From the NCBI GenBank assembly GCA_001695595.3, contig MBPM02000006.1, forward strand, positions 682,001-746,000: a stretch of DNA of 64,000 nt. Direction: 5' to 3'. Origin of the DNA: Plasmopara viticola (Eukaryota > Oomycota > Peronosporomycetes > Peronosporales > Peronosporaceae). This document shows positions 22,601-33,800 of the stretch, in pieces. Position numbers and translations under genes: made by a program. Below the pieces are notes generated by a model. That model had not been told where the DNA came from and made no database searches. It saw only the letters and a list, made by a program, of their open reading frames with translations. Position 1 is the stretch's first letter, and the number at the start of each line of letters is the position of its first letter.

Positions 22601-24203
22601 GTCACAATGGTGTATGAAAGAGCTGGCGTTTGCAAAGATGCAGAACATCCCAGTCGTGGCGATTCAGTGCGAGGATATGGAAATCTCTGAAGAACTCCAA
22701 GTGTACTTATGGACACGTCAAGTCATTGATTTTCGGCCCGCGTTTAAACAATACTACGCGGTGAAAAAAACACACAGCGACACCATGTCGCCTTCGCTAT
22801 CTACAGGAAGGAAAGGCGACATTAGTGAGGGAGAGGATCGATTGATTAATCGCAATAGTTCGCACACTGCGGGTGATACTGAATCGTTTGAGGACGAAGG
22901 AGGTGTCTGGAGCGAGGTGGAAGATCCCGTCAACGAAGCGGATGGCCGTGAGCTTGCGCCCGACGACAACAGTAAAGTCTTTCGTCATTGCCTACGAATG
23001 CTCTTGGATGGAATACAAGATCAAATTGAAGAACACCGTGCTCGATTAGCTCGGCGTCAAGCGCGACAGCAGCAGACAGTTGTTCCTGGTCACGAGATGG
23101 ACGACCGAGCTGGCGAAGATGCCTCTCGTCTTGAAAATCTTTGCAATGTTAGCGAGAGTTACGTTGGAGAAGACAAAAGTTTGTCTGAATTATTCTCTGT
23201 TTGTGGGACTGCAAGTGACTGTGGAAGTGCGGACACGAGTAAAATTGCAGAACGCCCTCTCCCTGTACCGCATTCCCGTCCAAGACAAAAAATCGAGTCA
23301 CTGGCTTCGTCCTTAGCCCCCACGCCCACAGGTTCCTTCGTATTCATCGCACACGGAGACTTTCATCGTTCCTTTTGCCTCCATCTACAAAAGGCTATGC
23401 TAAAGCAAGGAATTCGCTGTGTTGTGGACCAGACGGTCCCTGCCGTACATTATGCGCATGGGTATCACGAGCACGTGGGTACGGACTTTACACATTTTAG
23501 TGGATCTGACCAATCAGCTGCTTGTCTTCCTGTCCATTCACGTCAGCTTGCTGCAAAAGATGCCATAATTGCTTGCTCTGCAGTGTTGGTCGTTCTGTCG
23601 CCTCTGACAGCAAGCTGTGACCTGCTGGCTGACCAACTAGCGTTCGCTGAAGACCGTGGCAAGCTTCTGGTGCCTGTTCTCCTTTCGCTGGACAAGGTGG
23701 ATCTAGCCAAACGCTATACGTTTTCACGCAGCATGGTGCACCATTTTAACGTCTCGTTGGGCTATGAGCAGAGCGTCGAGCAGCTGTTGAATCATTTACG
23801 GGTGCAACAAGTGAAGGAAGCGCGACAGCGGCGTCTTCAGCGTCGTCGGCAAGAAGAAAAAAGTGATGTCAGTGCTAGTATTATAAACAGGGCAGGGTCG
23901 TTTTCCCGATCATTTGCGCAGCGAACTTCTTCTTTGGACAGTTTTACGGAGGTGATGGAATTGCAGTCGCCATACGAAGACGACTCACTGTCGACAGATG
24001 CGTCGTTACTGCCACCTACTTTGCCTGTGAAAATTATCATGACGAGAGCCCGAAGAGGTAGTGTGTCAAGTGGTGCAGGCTCAAGTGTCCATGGGTGGAG
24101 TGATGGGGATGTCCTGAAAGCAGCTGACAGCTTCAGACGCGATAATGCATGTTCTCGATCTGGTGCTTCTTTGACAAGTGCCAAAAGCTCAGAAAGCAGG
24201 TAG
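19602..24203 (+). CDS. 4TM-ankyrin-TIR-TIR membrane protein (paralogue A)
   Basis: A single exon encodes 1533 aa. A polar, Ser/Arg-rich N-terminus (1-170) leads to four predicted membrane segments at about 172-195, 224-243, 287-311 and 331-350. Ankyrin repeats fill about 440-930; seven to nine units are visible, with TPLH motifs such as TPLHWAAMRGHAGI. TIR1 begins at 932 with RDVMISYS, has WIDT, and carries W1003-C-M-K-E1007. That glutamate matches the catalytic residue of NAD-cleaving TIR domains such as SARM1 and plant TIRs. An acidic, serine-rich linker separates it from a divergent TIR2 (about 1244-1410, starting FVFIAHGDF), where the matching position is Gln1345. The tail is Ser/Arg-rich. 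Probable role: a membrane-anchored signalling receptor or NADase; ligand and substrate are unknown. A paralogue starts at 59863 on the same strand. Confidence 0.95.
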   Translation: MRNCEGNHQFTSIASSFHALTSPTGRRRRARTGERVPSPPPLRSYEVLPRDVAATSVGERTSGTRYLETTFEDHAQEAASVVSAHSSYRSSSSDVLQQQAVVPIQCNADTSDIEGRRVGNSTTTLPSHYYVDASGQMRIKKVWWCYTRMRRVLWCVFPWLKKDSNTFLSAQLVANSTLIIAVHFVRILFNIIVIPKILSHRVITADDGEEKQCLEHSLKFLDMYTYSLLASMLLCLPALNFKACRLYQPLPRYSSTDTSASSSTSSRDSTAADVDGEQQRVEKTYFFTLCELVVVANMIYLLFVLVVVFVPSNGSIFELFETCDSQLNTGFFILLILVEVVAVYAYILRWRQILLFHRLHQHLLFQRGFVPGHSRFDYVEKSFATPLYAWLPAPLWACWRRCERLRNAVCCRCGSLEGNQGDEALIGSRSKKQHIQAVKVALYSAAKRGHVEHVRTLLESAVKLSGPDFATEWYEPRVWNFANIFLLARGQRNPLHVAIAFDQIEVVQELLANGHFDVQQLDKLELLRLDCAWLYRFMFRALFFVLRRSSAGVVANASSGGGTGNSGAAPGLASASQPFGPVGLFQTTLLTPLHVAVTLGHAELTLLLLRYGAKPDALAISTHPRFATPPLYWAVNKECTRLLLDAGGNPLALPKGASGLLLTAFEVARIAGNAVVARQMEKYGGDVALTPLHDACAGGRHQEVAFFLEHGADPDTLGEQVSGCFRRTPLHWAAMRGHAGIIQLLVQYGANVNARDVFKRTPLAWACVLNRTRAVDVLLKSNADVNMRDAQGDPLLCICAAGACGSIQRNAKTVADENGKLGDDRMQEDECDDDEDGGLGVTLNGQKVLARGLDPRIFQLLLDHGVDLHATRTSNGDSALHVALRHRNQTAAVLFVRAGLSLTAANLFGQRAIDCAQSSSLRFAVKKEAGQRDVMISYSHAHASLARELRDALESQRVTTWIDTMGPTGITGGAVWRQEIARGIQSSALVLAVLTKDYPQSQWCMKELAFAKMQNIPVVAIQCEDMEISEELQVYLWTRQVIDFRPAFKQYYAVKKTHSDTMSPSLSTGRKGDISEGEDRLINRNSSHTAGDTESFEDEGGVWSEVEDPVNEADGRELAPDDNSKVFRHCLRMLLDGIQDQIEEHRARLARRQARQQQTVVPGHEMDDRAGEDASRLENLCNVSESYVGEDKSLSELFSVCGTASDCGSADTSKIAERPLPVPHSRPRQKIESLASSLAPTPTGSFVFIAHGDFHRSFCLHLQKAMLKQGIRCVVDQTVPAVHYAHGYHEHVGTDFTHFSGSDQSAACLPVHSRQLAAKDAIIACSAVLVVLSPLTASCDLLADQLAFAEDRGKLLVPVLLSLDKVDLAKRYTFSRSMVHHFNVSLGYEQSVEQLLNHLRVQQVKEARQRRLQRRRQEEKSDVSASIINRAGSFSRSFAQRTSSLDSFTEVMELQSPYEDDSLSTDASLLPPTLPVKIIMTRARRGSVSSGAGSSVHGWSDGDVLKAADSFRRDNACSRSGASLTSAKSSESR

Positions 24204-24539
24204 CGATTGACCAGATCAACGCAATTGTCGTAGCATTGGGGAGGACGTTGATTCACTGGTATTATCACAAGAGTTGTGGTGACTTACAACCATACGTGTC
24301 GTTTTTTTTGCACAAGGATTATTGGGGGAGTAAGGTAAAATGTCAATCGAGACATAAATTATGAATCGCCTGCTGGCTGATGAGTATAAACTCAGACTTG
24401 GAATTAAACAAACTAACAATATAATCGATAAAATAGTCTATTTACGTTTTTTCAACTCTTATGCTTGTTGCAAATGATAAGCAGATGTAGAGGTCTGAGT
24501 AATAGGTGAAGAATTTCCTCGCCACAATTTAATCATCCG

Positions 24540-24887
24540 TACATGCGACATTTTTGGAAAAGGTTGGGGTGACGCCCTCCTTCCAAGCGCGGGGGCTAAA
24601 TGCTCGCGCGCTTCGGGCAGGTGCTCTCGGGCATCTGCAGGTCTCTAACGGGTCTCACCCTCGACGCGACGGTCTCCAGCACCAGGGCGCCACCTGGGCT
24701 CTTACCAAGTCAGAACTACACAAAATAATGGAAGACCCTCACGGCCTCGGTGCTGGCTGCACTGCCCGCCGAACGAGACCCGACGTATGCGGACACCACT
24801 CTATGCCGTGGACTAGCCATAGAGCCTAGCACGTGCATAACTTGGCAACGCGATAACGTAATACAATACAATACAATACATGCGACA
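24540..24887 (+). mobile_element. SINE-like repeat, copy 2, with target-site duplication
   Basis: The element body is about 24551-24877. It is GC-rich and ends in a run of AATAC units (24860-24877). It is flanked by a perfect 11-base direct repeat, TACATGCGACA, at 24540-24550 and again at 24877-24887. That duplication plus the pentanucleotide tail and no terminal repeats is the mark of target-primed insertion by LINE machinery. Copy 1 lies inverted at 7096-7426. I could not assign convincing Pol III A and B boxes, so it may be a SINE or a severely 5'-truncated LINE. The intact duplication suggests a fairly recent insertion. The 92-codon frame inside is not a supported gene. Confidence 0.9.
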
Positions 24888-27800
24888 AGTGCTAATCATG
24901 AGATTATGCATATATTATTTTGTCAGATTACTTCGAAATATTTCAAAAAAGCAACTTACTGATAATTTTTAATATATGTAATGGAAAGACTCCTTTTGCT
25001 GCAGTGGTTCTTTTATTAAACAAATAATTGAGCAAATCAAACACACTACGTGAGCCGTGCGGGATATTCTCAAACACATTTTTGAAGGCATCCTGGATGA
25101 ACTCGCACAACATGCGCGTCGAAAGAGAGACCAATTTCATCCACGATGAAAAATTGACGACGTTGTGTACTTTTTGTACCTGTCCTTTAACTATACTGAT
25201 GCAAAATATCATGATATATATTGTATACCGAAGCACTAATCTATAATAAAAAAGCCATCGCCATATTGTATGACAAACAAACAAGCAGTTACAAATTTAG
25301 CAACAGTATAAACAAGCAGTTACAAATTTAGCAACAGTTAAACAAGCAGTTACAAATTTAGCAACAGTACGATCACAATTCTTACTGACAGATAACGATC
25401 TGCGGCTTGCATCAATAATATGCATATGACGAATGTCAACCCCACGCTTTTGGATATTTTTCGTATTTAATGTTGTTTTTATTCCACGCTATGATAAATT
25501 GATAGAAAAACCTGCGTTTTGAACTGCTTTCCCTGGTAAGACATGTGGTCTACCTGCACGTGAGTCATTCCTAGGGTAGGATAAAACAGTAGGCTTATTC
25601 GCCCCGAGCATACAAGACGGGTTGGATTAGCTGATACGTTTCAGCCACACCATACCCAGGGTGAGTTCATACCTTGCATCTGCGTCCAAAATCAATCAGC
25701 GTTTGATGCTATCAAGTCGAGCAGCTTTGTGTACCAACCTTATTTTTGTGAACCTTCTTTTTACCGTCAATATATCAGTGGCATTGTCATGTTGGTGTGC
25801 TGGTTGAGTGCCACAATATGGCTGACTTCTATCGACAGTTGAGCGCCAAGCACAATTGATCGCCTCAGAATCGACGAAGACAGGCATGGTTTCACATCGA
25901 CCATAGCTTACTATAAGGCTTAACAGTTGCATCAACCAGGCTTGCAAGCACGGTCTACCCAAAGTCATGCTTAAAGTACTTGAAAGAAATTTTTCAGCAG
26001 CGAAGATGCATTTATCTGATTAGCGGAAAGCATATTGACGAACATGCACCGAGCAGTGGCTCGCATAAAGATAGTGTGTCTTTCCATATGTGTCATTTCG
26101 TGCTTTGCATGACCATGAACATATTTCTAACAAGCATTTATGTGCATAAGCTGATCAATTGCGCCACTAGACGATCGTATTTGCAGGCGCGCACGAAGAC
26201 CGTGACCCCTACCATTCACAATGCTTACCATGTACAATGGCGAGTCACTGTCTTGCTTGATGAGCTGAGTTCATAATGTGCGCTGACTAAGTCAAGGGCA
26301 GTATTCATTGTACACTGAGCCATGCTGTTTTGCAGCAGCTTTTCTAGCAAAAGTCGTCTCGACCACGCTCCAAGTGTCTAATGATGCGCTCTTGTCATTT
26401 GTCATTCGAGCACAGGAAGTCAGCGTAAAGCAATGAAAATTCCCTCTAGCAAATAAAGCCTTCGGTCTTGCCCGAAAGAAAGCATCAATGACGTTCCACT
26501 GCTTCTTTGATAAAGGCCACTACCGTGTCACGCAGTATTTGTCGTACTAAATCAAGTCAATTTCATGACACACTTCACTAGGTGCTAACGCCGATGGTAG
26601 GTCTTGTGATATCACATTAAGGTAGTCGTTTGCTTGGAATTAATAATACGGATCTGACGAATATAGGATCCACACTGTACACTCCAAATTTTCTCTGTGT
26701 CTTCTGAGACCACTCCATTCAACAGTGATGAGAAGTTGATACTTTCTGAGGTTGAGTGACCACAACATGGCTGTGCTGTCAGCTACACAAGTCTTTACAA
26801 ACTCAGATGTGGGCATCTCGTCCAATTAAAATTAAAAAGCAGAGAAACACTGACGAAATTAGTTTCAAGAATATTTTACACTGGCATCGCTTGAAAAAGA
26901 ATATATAGCCAAGGGCTATCGTCATTTTTCATTCTTAAAACCCTTCTTAACGATGGATGCCTGCTTTCTCCAATAAGCATCTAACGTCGCCAGCTTATTC
27001 TGACGAGACTTAAAATACCAACGAGACTCCCCGTGTTGGCACGATTGTGCAGTGATCACTGGATGTCTATATCGAAAAGCTCTATTCATCAGAGCTCTCG
27101 CTGGGCACAGCTCTGCATTCCGGACCCCTATCTATGGACCATCAGTTCCCGTGTCCGATATTGCAATTAATAACACGCTCACACTATTTGCACCGATAGC
27201 TTTTCTGCTTGCTATCAGGGGTGGTCCATAAGAAAATTGTTGAGTAAAAGCGGGTAGCAAACTTAAGATCTTTTTTTTTTATTTCCACTCATCCACGGCT
27301 CGCAACTTCACAGTCACAACATACTATGGATGAGGTCATACCTTGCATCCAAATTCAGAATTTAGCAACAGAACTTGATCCGAGCAATAGAAATATTTGA
27401 TTACCGATGAGTGGGAGGAAAGTATTCAAGCTATAAGGCAGCGTATGAAAATTCGTCAATGATTGATCTGCGTCACTTCTCGCCATTTACGGATATGTGC
27501 TTCAAACGCCAAGCACACCAAAAATAAAGAAGTCAAAATAATGCGGCCAGCCAGTCATCTGAATTGCCGTGAAAAGAGGTAGCATCCGGTAGGAGTGGGG
27601 CGATCGAACAATTGACCCTGGCTCTGCGAGCTTTTCTTTCACGGTGCTATCTAGAAGCTAAAATTGGCATTCACTGCCATGTTTTGCGGCCACTTTCAAA
27701 ACGTTATATGCAAATAAGACACATCCGCCCGGGCGGCGCACGTGTGCTGCTCGATAAAAACAAAGACTTACATATCTTTTGGAAAGGGTGTCTAACGTAG

Positions 27801-30800
27801 TCCCTGAAAAGATTTCACTCTATTGTTGTTGCCCTGGCGGGCTACAAGACATCAAGGCCGAACACAATACACATTATTAGGTGGAAAAATGAATCTTATC
27901 GGCTGACACTAAAGTTTATCCTTGAGAAGTAAGCTGAGTTATTGCACAAGGCTCCTCATTTTCGTGTAGCTCGAAAATGATCAGTGGACTCTCTGTTGCT
28001 CCGTCCACAACGATGCGGATGATGTGGTCATTTTGATCTTTTGAAGACTCTTTTCTTTCTTCCACTTAAAGTCACCGTGAGCGGCTTCGGTCCAGACGGG
28101 GCATTCCCTTAGGAGCCAGCGCTTTTAATCTATTACGTCATCGTCTTTTGAAGACGCGCCTACTAGTTGCTCTCGAAATTAAATATCGCCTTCATTATTG
28201 CATCGAGTACTTGTGCAGCCATTGCTGCTAGTTCTCGGAACTAATCAGGACTCCACGCACTCTGGATTGACTGAACATGAAAGACTTTAGGTGCCATTCG
28301 CTTTTCTTTTAGCGGACCTTTGGTAAGTCATGAACCTACCTCTGCTAGGAAGTAAAAGCGGTATTGGCGCGGACACTTTACCTAGTTGGTAAACGTGTTG
28401 ATCATAACAGTATTCAAAATGAAAATTAACGGCGTCACTGACAACATAAACAGTTAAGTGATGCTCGTATAAAGCTGCATTAGCTGCATGCCGGTGAAAA
28501 GTCGGATAGCGCTGGGTCGAGACAATTTGGGCGAGGCCCTACAACTGCGCGTAGAGTGATACGTAAACCAATTGGTAGCTCGTAAGACACAGCACTTGCT
28601 GCATGTCATGAGTGAAATAATTGCCTCTAAGTCATGTCAAAATGAGTAAGCCTTACCCTACCACTGCTAGTACACTGACACGCTATCTACTTAGCGGTGA
28701 TTTTAGTTGCTTTAAGACGTGAGCCATCTGGTTGCCTTTCGGCTAATGCATCAAGATCGAGGCCCTTGCACTGAGCGTGGAGTGGTATGTTATCCACTGA
28801 GCAAAGCTCGAAGAGAACAGAGTTCCCTGTATTTAATGAGTGAAATGATAAAATGTGAACCACTGCATCACAAACGCGAAACTGAAGACGCGCGTGACCT
28901 AGTGACTCATGCTTCTCCGACCAGTGCTTGAAAGATATACTTTTAATAAGCGCAAGAACTTGAGGCCGCGGGCCTGACTAGACACGTAAAGTGTCACGTA
29001 GCTTACTGACCAGCGCTTGTCATGAGTAGCGTTCGTAAGTTTGGCGAAATATAGTCGATCAGAGATAAATGTATATGGAGTACTTCGCTTTAGATGCGCG
29101 TTAATCGACACATGTTTCGCTAGGCGGAGGCTCAAAGGAACAGACTTTTTGGCTGGAAGTCAATGTAGACTTCGGTGAATATCGTCTCTTATCTTCTTGA
29201 CAAAGATGCCGAGCACCACTACCATGTGAAGTGCCTACCATGTGAAGTGCATTCTCGTACGACTCCATTTCTGGCGTCAAATTTAGTATCTGATGACGGA
29301 AAGGGGATATTTCGTTTCGAGTTCTCGTAGAGATTTAAGGTTTCACTTTGGCAAAACTGCAAGCATCTTTAGTTGTGGTGATTGGAGACTTAGCCAGACT
29401 ACGTTTTCGCCATCAAAACCGCAAGTGCTGGCTCTACGAGCAAAACTCATCTCGCGGACCCTGGAGGATTCTTTAGAAGCCATGCTCAAGGGAGCATGAT
29501 GTTGTGGACCATAGACCACAAGATGATAGCTCGCTAGTGCTGATAGCAAGTCTTCAGCCGAGCCAAAGGTACCGATCATTTCGCACATCGCCTCCACTGA
29601 AGCTATTGCAGAGTGGAAGGAGAAAGTATAGCTTGTATACAAAGCCAGAAATCAATTTGGCTCATCCGAAACGCTCAATTGGAACATGAGCTTAACATTC
29701 AACGGGTGTGCAGCGAGAGCACTAATCTCTTGCAAGAACTTGATGTCCGACGCACAATGTTGCTTACGTGATCGCAGCAAATGAATGGCTAAATCGAAGG
29801 GTCTTTGAAGCAACTTTTTTTGCTGGTTTGAGCACCAAATTTAAAATTGGTGATTGGACTTCTTTAGCTATCACCCACGTTCACCTCTGGCGCCAAAGTT
29901 GGTAGCTTGTATTTGTTTGTGACACTTTGGCGACTCGACCGATACCTTTGTCCCGAGTGTCGGTCGCATCGTCATCTGACGGCATAGCGTTAAATTTGCG
30001 GTATACAGTGCGATCTTTAAGCACCTAAAGTTTGCCTTAATCTTAAGAATCTATCAGACACAGCCATATTGACTTGTGTCGCTTCTAAATTAGCCACACA
30101 ACAAGTTGCACGAGCCTTACACCTTATGCCAAGAAGTGCCATTTTACTATCTGTTTAGCTGCACTGGAGAATCGCTGGAAATTGCAACAGACATCACCAT
30201 TTCGGATTTTTTGTCATCTTGGATAGAGTTCATTCTGATAACAGAATCACTCTTGTATTTATTGTCAGAAAATGGAACTTTCTTGACGTTAAGAAAAATA
30301 TCGCGCAATCAAAGCAAAGTATAGACTGGGTGCATAAAGTATCAAAGAATTACCTTCTCACGATCCAAAAACCACCGCTAAGGAGAAAACTGTTATTACA
30401 ACGGCATGTTTTGCTTACTCCGTGCCTTAATGTACAGGTCTGCAATAGTCTAAGCTCGCTGTCAGATTGCGACACTTAATTTCCTCTAGGAAAGCTATAG
30501 GTTAGCTTTGGCCTCTCGTAAAAATACATTTTCTTACAAAATATCTCGAAACAGCTTGATTCGCACGTTGGTCGATTACCTCCTTTTTATCGTTGTAGCC
30601 TCCGAGGAGTCTTTGTGGTACAAGAAAGGGATAAGGCTCCTGCTTGGTGTCGTAGCCGGAAAGAAGTTATATGAAAATACTCCTTTTTTTCGGACTCGTC
30701 GTCCGGATAGTGAATGGATGTCTCAAAGGACAGCGGTATTCGGCGTTAGTGAGTCACATAGGACACAAAAGTGGAATGTATTGAGGGTACTTGTCGTTGA

Positions 30801-33800
30801 CCTCACCCTCTTCATTCTGTTGTCCAACTATCATATATTAACAAGAGTGTCTCAAGTTTATCTTTGTTAATACGGACTTTTCTATTTTCATAAGCGATGG
30901 CTTACGCATGACCGGTGAGTCCGACGCTGGGCTTAACACCTGCGAAAGATGTACGTCTGGATAATAAAATCATTTTGACAACGCTGTCATCAACCCAAGG
31001 CTTCTTTACGATACCAAATTTGGTGCAGAGTCACTTGTGGAAGACATAGTAATCAGCTTGGTCATTTCGGAATGGCCCGGCCGATTGGTAGCTCTATTTA
31101 GTCATCGTCATGACCAAACAATCTTTAGCATACATGCCAATCCTCATTTAACTGTTTGTAAATCAAATTTACGTGAAGTAGAGCTTAATTAGCTATCACA
31201 CATAGCTTAGATTATAGCTGAAGCTTCGTTATACGAGTCGATAACCAAATGATGGCCTTTGATACACAACAGGCACCCTTGTGAGCGCTCTTCATCGTAA
31301 GTTCGTGATCCTTCGCTATCGCGTCTTCTGCTGCAAAATGCAGTGTGACGTCATCACATTTAGTATGTGACACGCTGAAATAATATGAACCGCCCCATAA
31401 TTCGAGTTGAGCATGTAAAAAAATACTCGTCAGCAATTCGACAATAAGGCAACGTGGCCATTGATCTTTCTGCTGTTAGATTTCGTCCGCCAGTGTACTC
31501 CCGATATTGAACAGTCTATAAATTATTGTAATCAGATTTGTAACAAAGCTCATACAGGTGTTGTTTTGGTCCAATTATTTCTACACTGACGATATCACGA
31601 TTTGTCAATTGTACTCCTACAAAATTTAAATTAACATCGTTTTAGTAATCAAGCACATAGCGCGAAGTGCTTCAGCTTTTCTTTGAGACTTGGCAGCTGA
31701 TAGAGGAGAGAGCTCTCAAATGTAGTTTTCAGGGACTGGTGTTTGGTGAGATGAGAGCTTCGCAGAAGCAAACGTGGCCTACTGGATTTAGAGTTTCGAG
31801 GAAAAGGATCATATTGTAAAATGGACGGAACATTATGCGTTCGAAGTGACTAATTTTGAATACTTATCAACTTCAGACCGGGAGAAATAGTCAACACATT
31901 TTGCAATTATTTTTGTATCGCAGCGACGAGAAATCTGGCCAAGCACAATCGTAAACATAAACGCACGAAGATCGCATTCGCGGACAAAATGGCCAGTATT
32001 TGGATGAAAATCAACGTGAAGAGTCGTCAAAGATGCTAATCAATATGAAAGGCGATCCTGCATACGTAAGCAAGAAAGGTGTCATATGTAAAAAAAACTT
32101 GTCTCGAAAGGAACCATAGCTTTAGCGCGACCTAACGGCGACTATGCGCGAGCTTTTCACCAAAAACGCCTCAACCCATTGGTGGCCTAAAAATTAGCTC
32201 AGAGTCGCAAAGTTCCTGCGACCGGGCCCCCCATCAAACTTCAGTCAGCATATCTAGTAGGAAAGATAAATCCTCATCAACTCCAGTCTGCATTTTGCCA
32301 ACTACGTATCAAGTCGTCTTCCCACTTTTGGTGCCAGGCCTGACAATAGCTTTGGTGGTAGCCTTAAACCCATTGATCAGATGTCTTGATTTCAATAAAT
32401 GAACCCTGCTCGTCAAGTAAATGTGTTCTGTGAGTCAGCGCAAGTATGACCCAAGTGTGCCTAAGCCTTTTATGCTGCTTATGCAAGAATAAGCCTTAAG
32501 TTAACTGCTCTAAAATCTTAATATTTGGCACCTCGACCTCCCTTGCCTTAATGTGCTCAAGGCATGTTTAAAAGTACCACTGCAAGCATTGAACGCTTAG
32601 CGCTGGCAACATGTAAACCTCTCATCGCTAGCGCTCATGTCGCCATGGCTCAGCGTCCATTTAACGCTGCACTTATTTATGTTTTTGCGCTGTGCTTTCA
32701 CCGGTAATTCCCGTACCTGTCTAAGACTTTTGGCGAAGTCACTGCTACACTTGTTGACCGGAATTTTTTGGACTGGATTTTGAAGAGAGCCATTGCTTTC
32801 GAACAAGACTCAACAAGTCCGCAGCAACGACGATTTCTCGTTCACAGGGCTTATATTTGTACTCGGCTACATTTTAGTTTACTGTGTATTACCCTAGCTG
32901 TCAACATTGGTCAAGCGTGGACCTAAGTATGACATACAATAGCAGCTGTGTCTCAGATGCGCAAACAATGTTAACTCAAGTCACGGTAATTGCGGAGCTT
33001 TTGTATCTAGAGAGAAAGCATGATATGTGATGCTACACACTTGATAGTCGGTGGAATGAGCAAAGTGCGTTGAAGAAACATCATTTTCTGCACTTCTGAT
33101 ACCAAGATGGTCGAGTAGAGGCTTCCGAATTACAAGCTGACGATGCAGCAGGAGCTGCCGCATCACGAAGCAGAAGTTGAGCTAAGACAATTGACTGAGC
33201 ATACATCAATGGAGCAAAGTCTATTTTTTAAAGGGAAAGAGTTGTTAATTATAGGCTGCCACACACAAAAGCGATCAAACAAAACCTTTCGCACTATGTT
33301 TAAGCAAAAATTTCATTGACACTAACAAAGTTAAGTGGGACTTTTCGTGCAAAATACCTTGTCCAGTGACGGCGAGTCAATATAACCGAGCATAATTCGA
33401 GCTAAAAAGAATAAGCGGCAAAGTACTCGTCACATAACAAGATGCAACTGTTCTTACACAACCAAGGGATCATTCGAGACGATAGAAGTAATGGAACACG
33501 TGGAAAAAGGAGGTACAAATTGCGTCCGAGCATATGAAAGTGCGAGTCTACCTCGCTACGCTATGTTGTGTTCGAGTCTTACAAAATTAAGGCCAGGCGA
33601 TATCAACTCAGTGTACTTGATCCATAAGGATGTACACAAGGTCAACGGCGAAGAGTTGCTATCCCGATCGGATATTACCAAGCCAGCACCTGCGCGTGAA
33701 AACTTTCTCCGAAGTGTAATGACAGGCTATTCGCAACCTTAAAATTCGGTGTACGACATCGTGCTCTAGATCGTGGACTTCCTCGGTAGTAAGGTTTTGC

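Noticed and set aside
24554..24829. 92-codon plus-strand frame as a gene
   Set aside because: It sits entirely inside SINE-like copy 2 between its target duplications.
25279..25369. Possible CRISPR array
   Set aside because: The three units are directly adjacent with no spacers, and the genome is eukaryotic.
30508..30870. Possible copia-type fragment in a 120-codon frame
   Set aside because: A weak resemblance around RTLVDYLLF was not backed by any second ordered motif.
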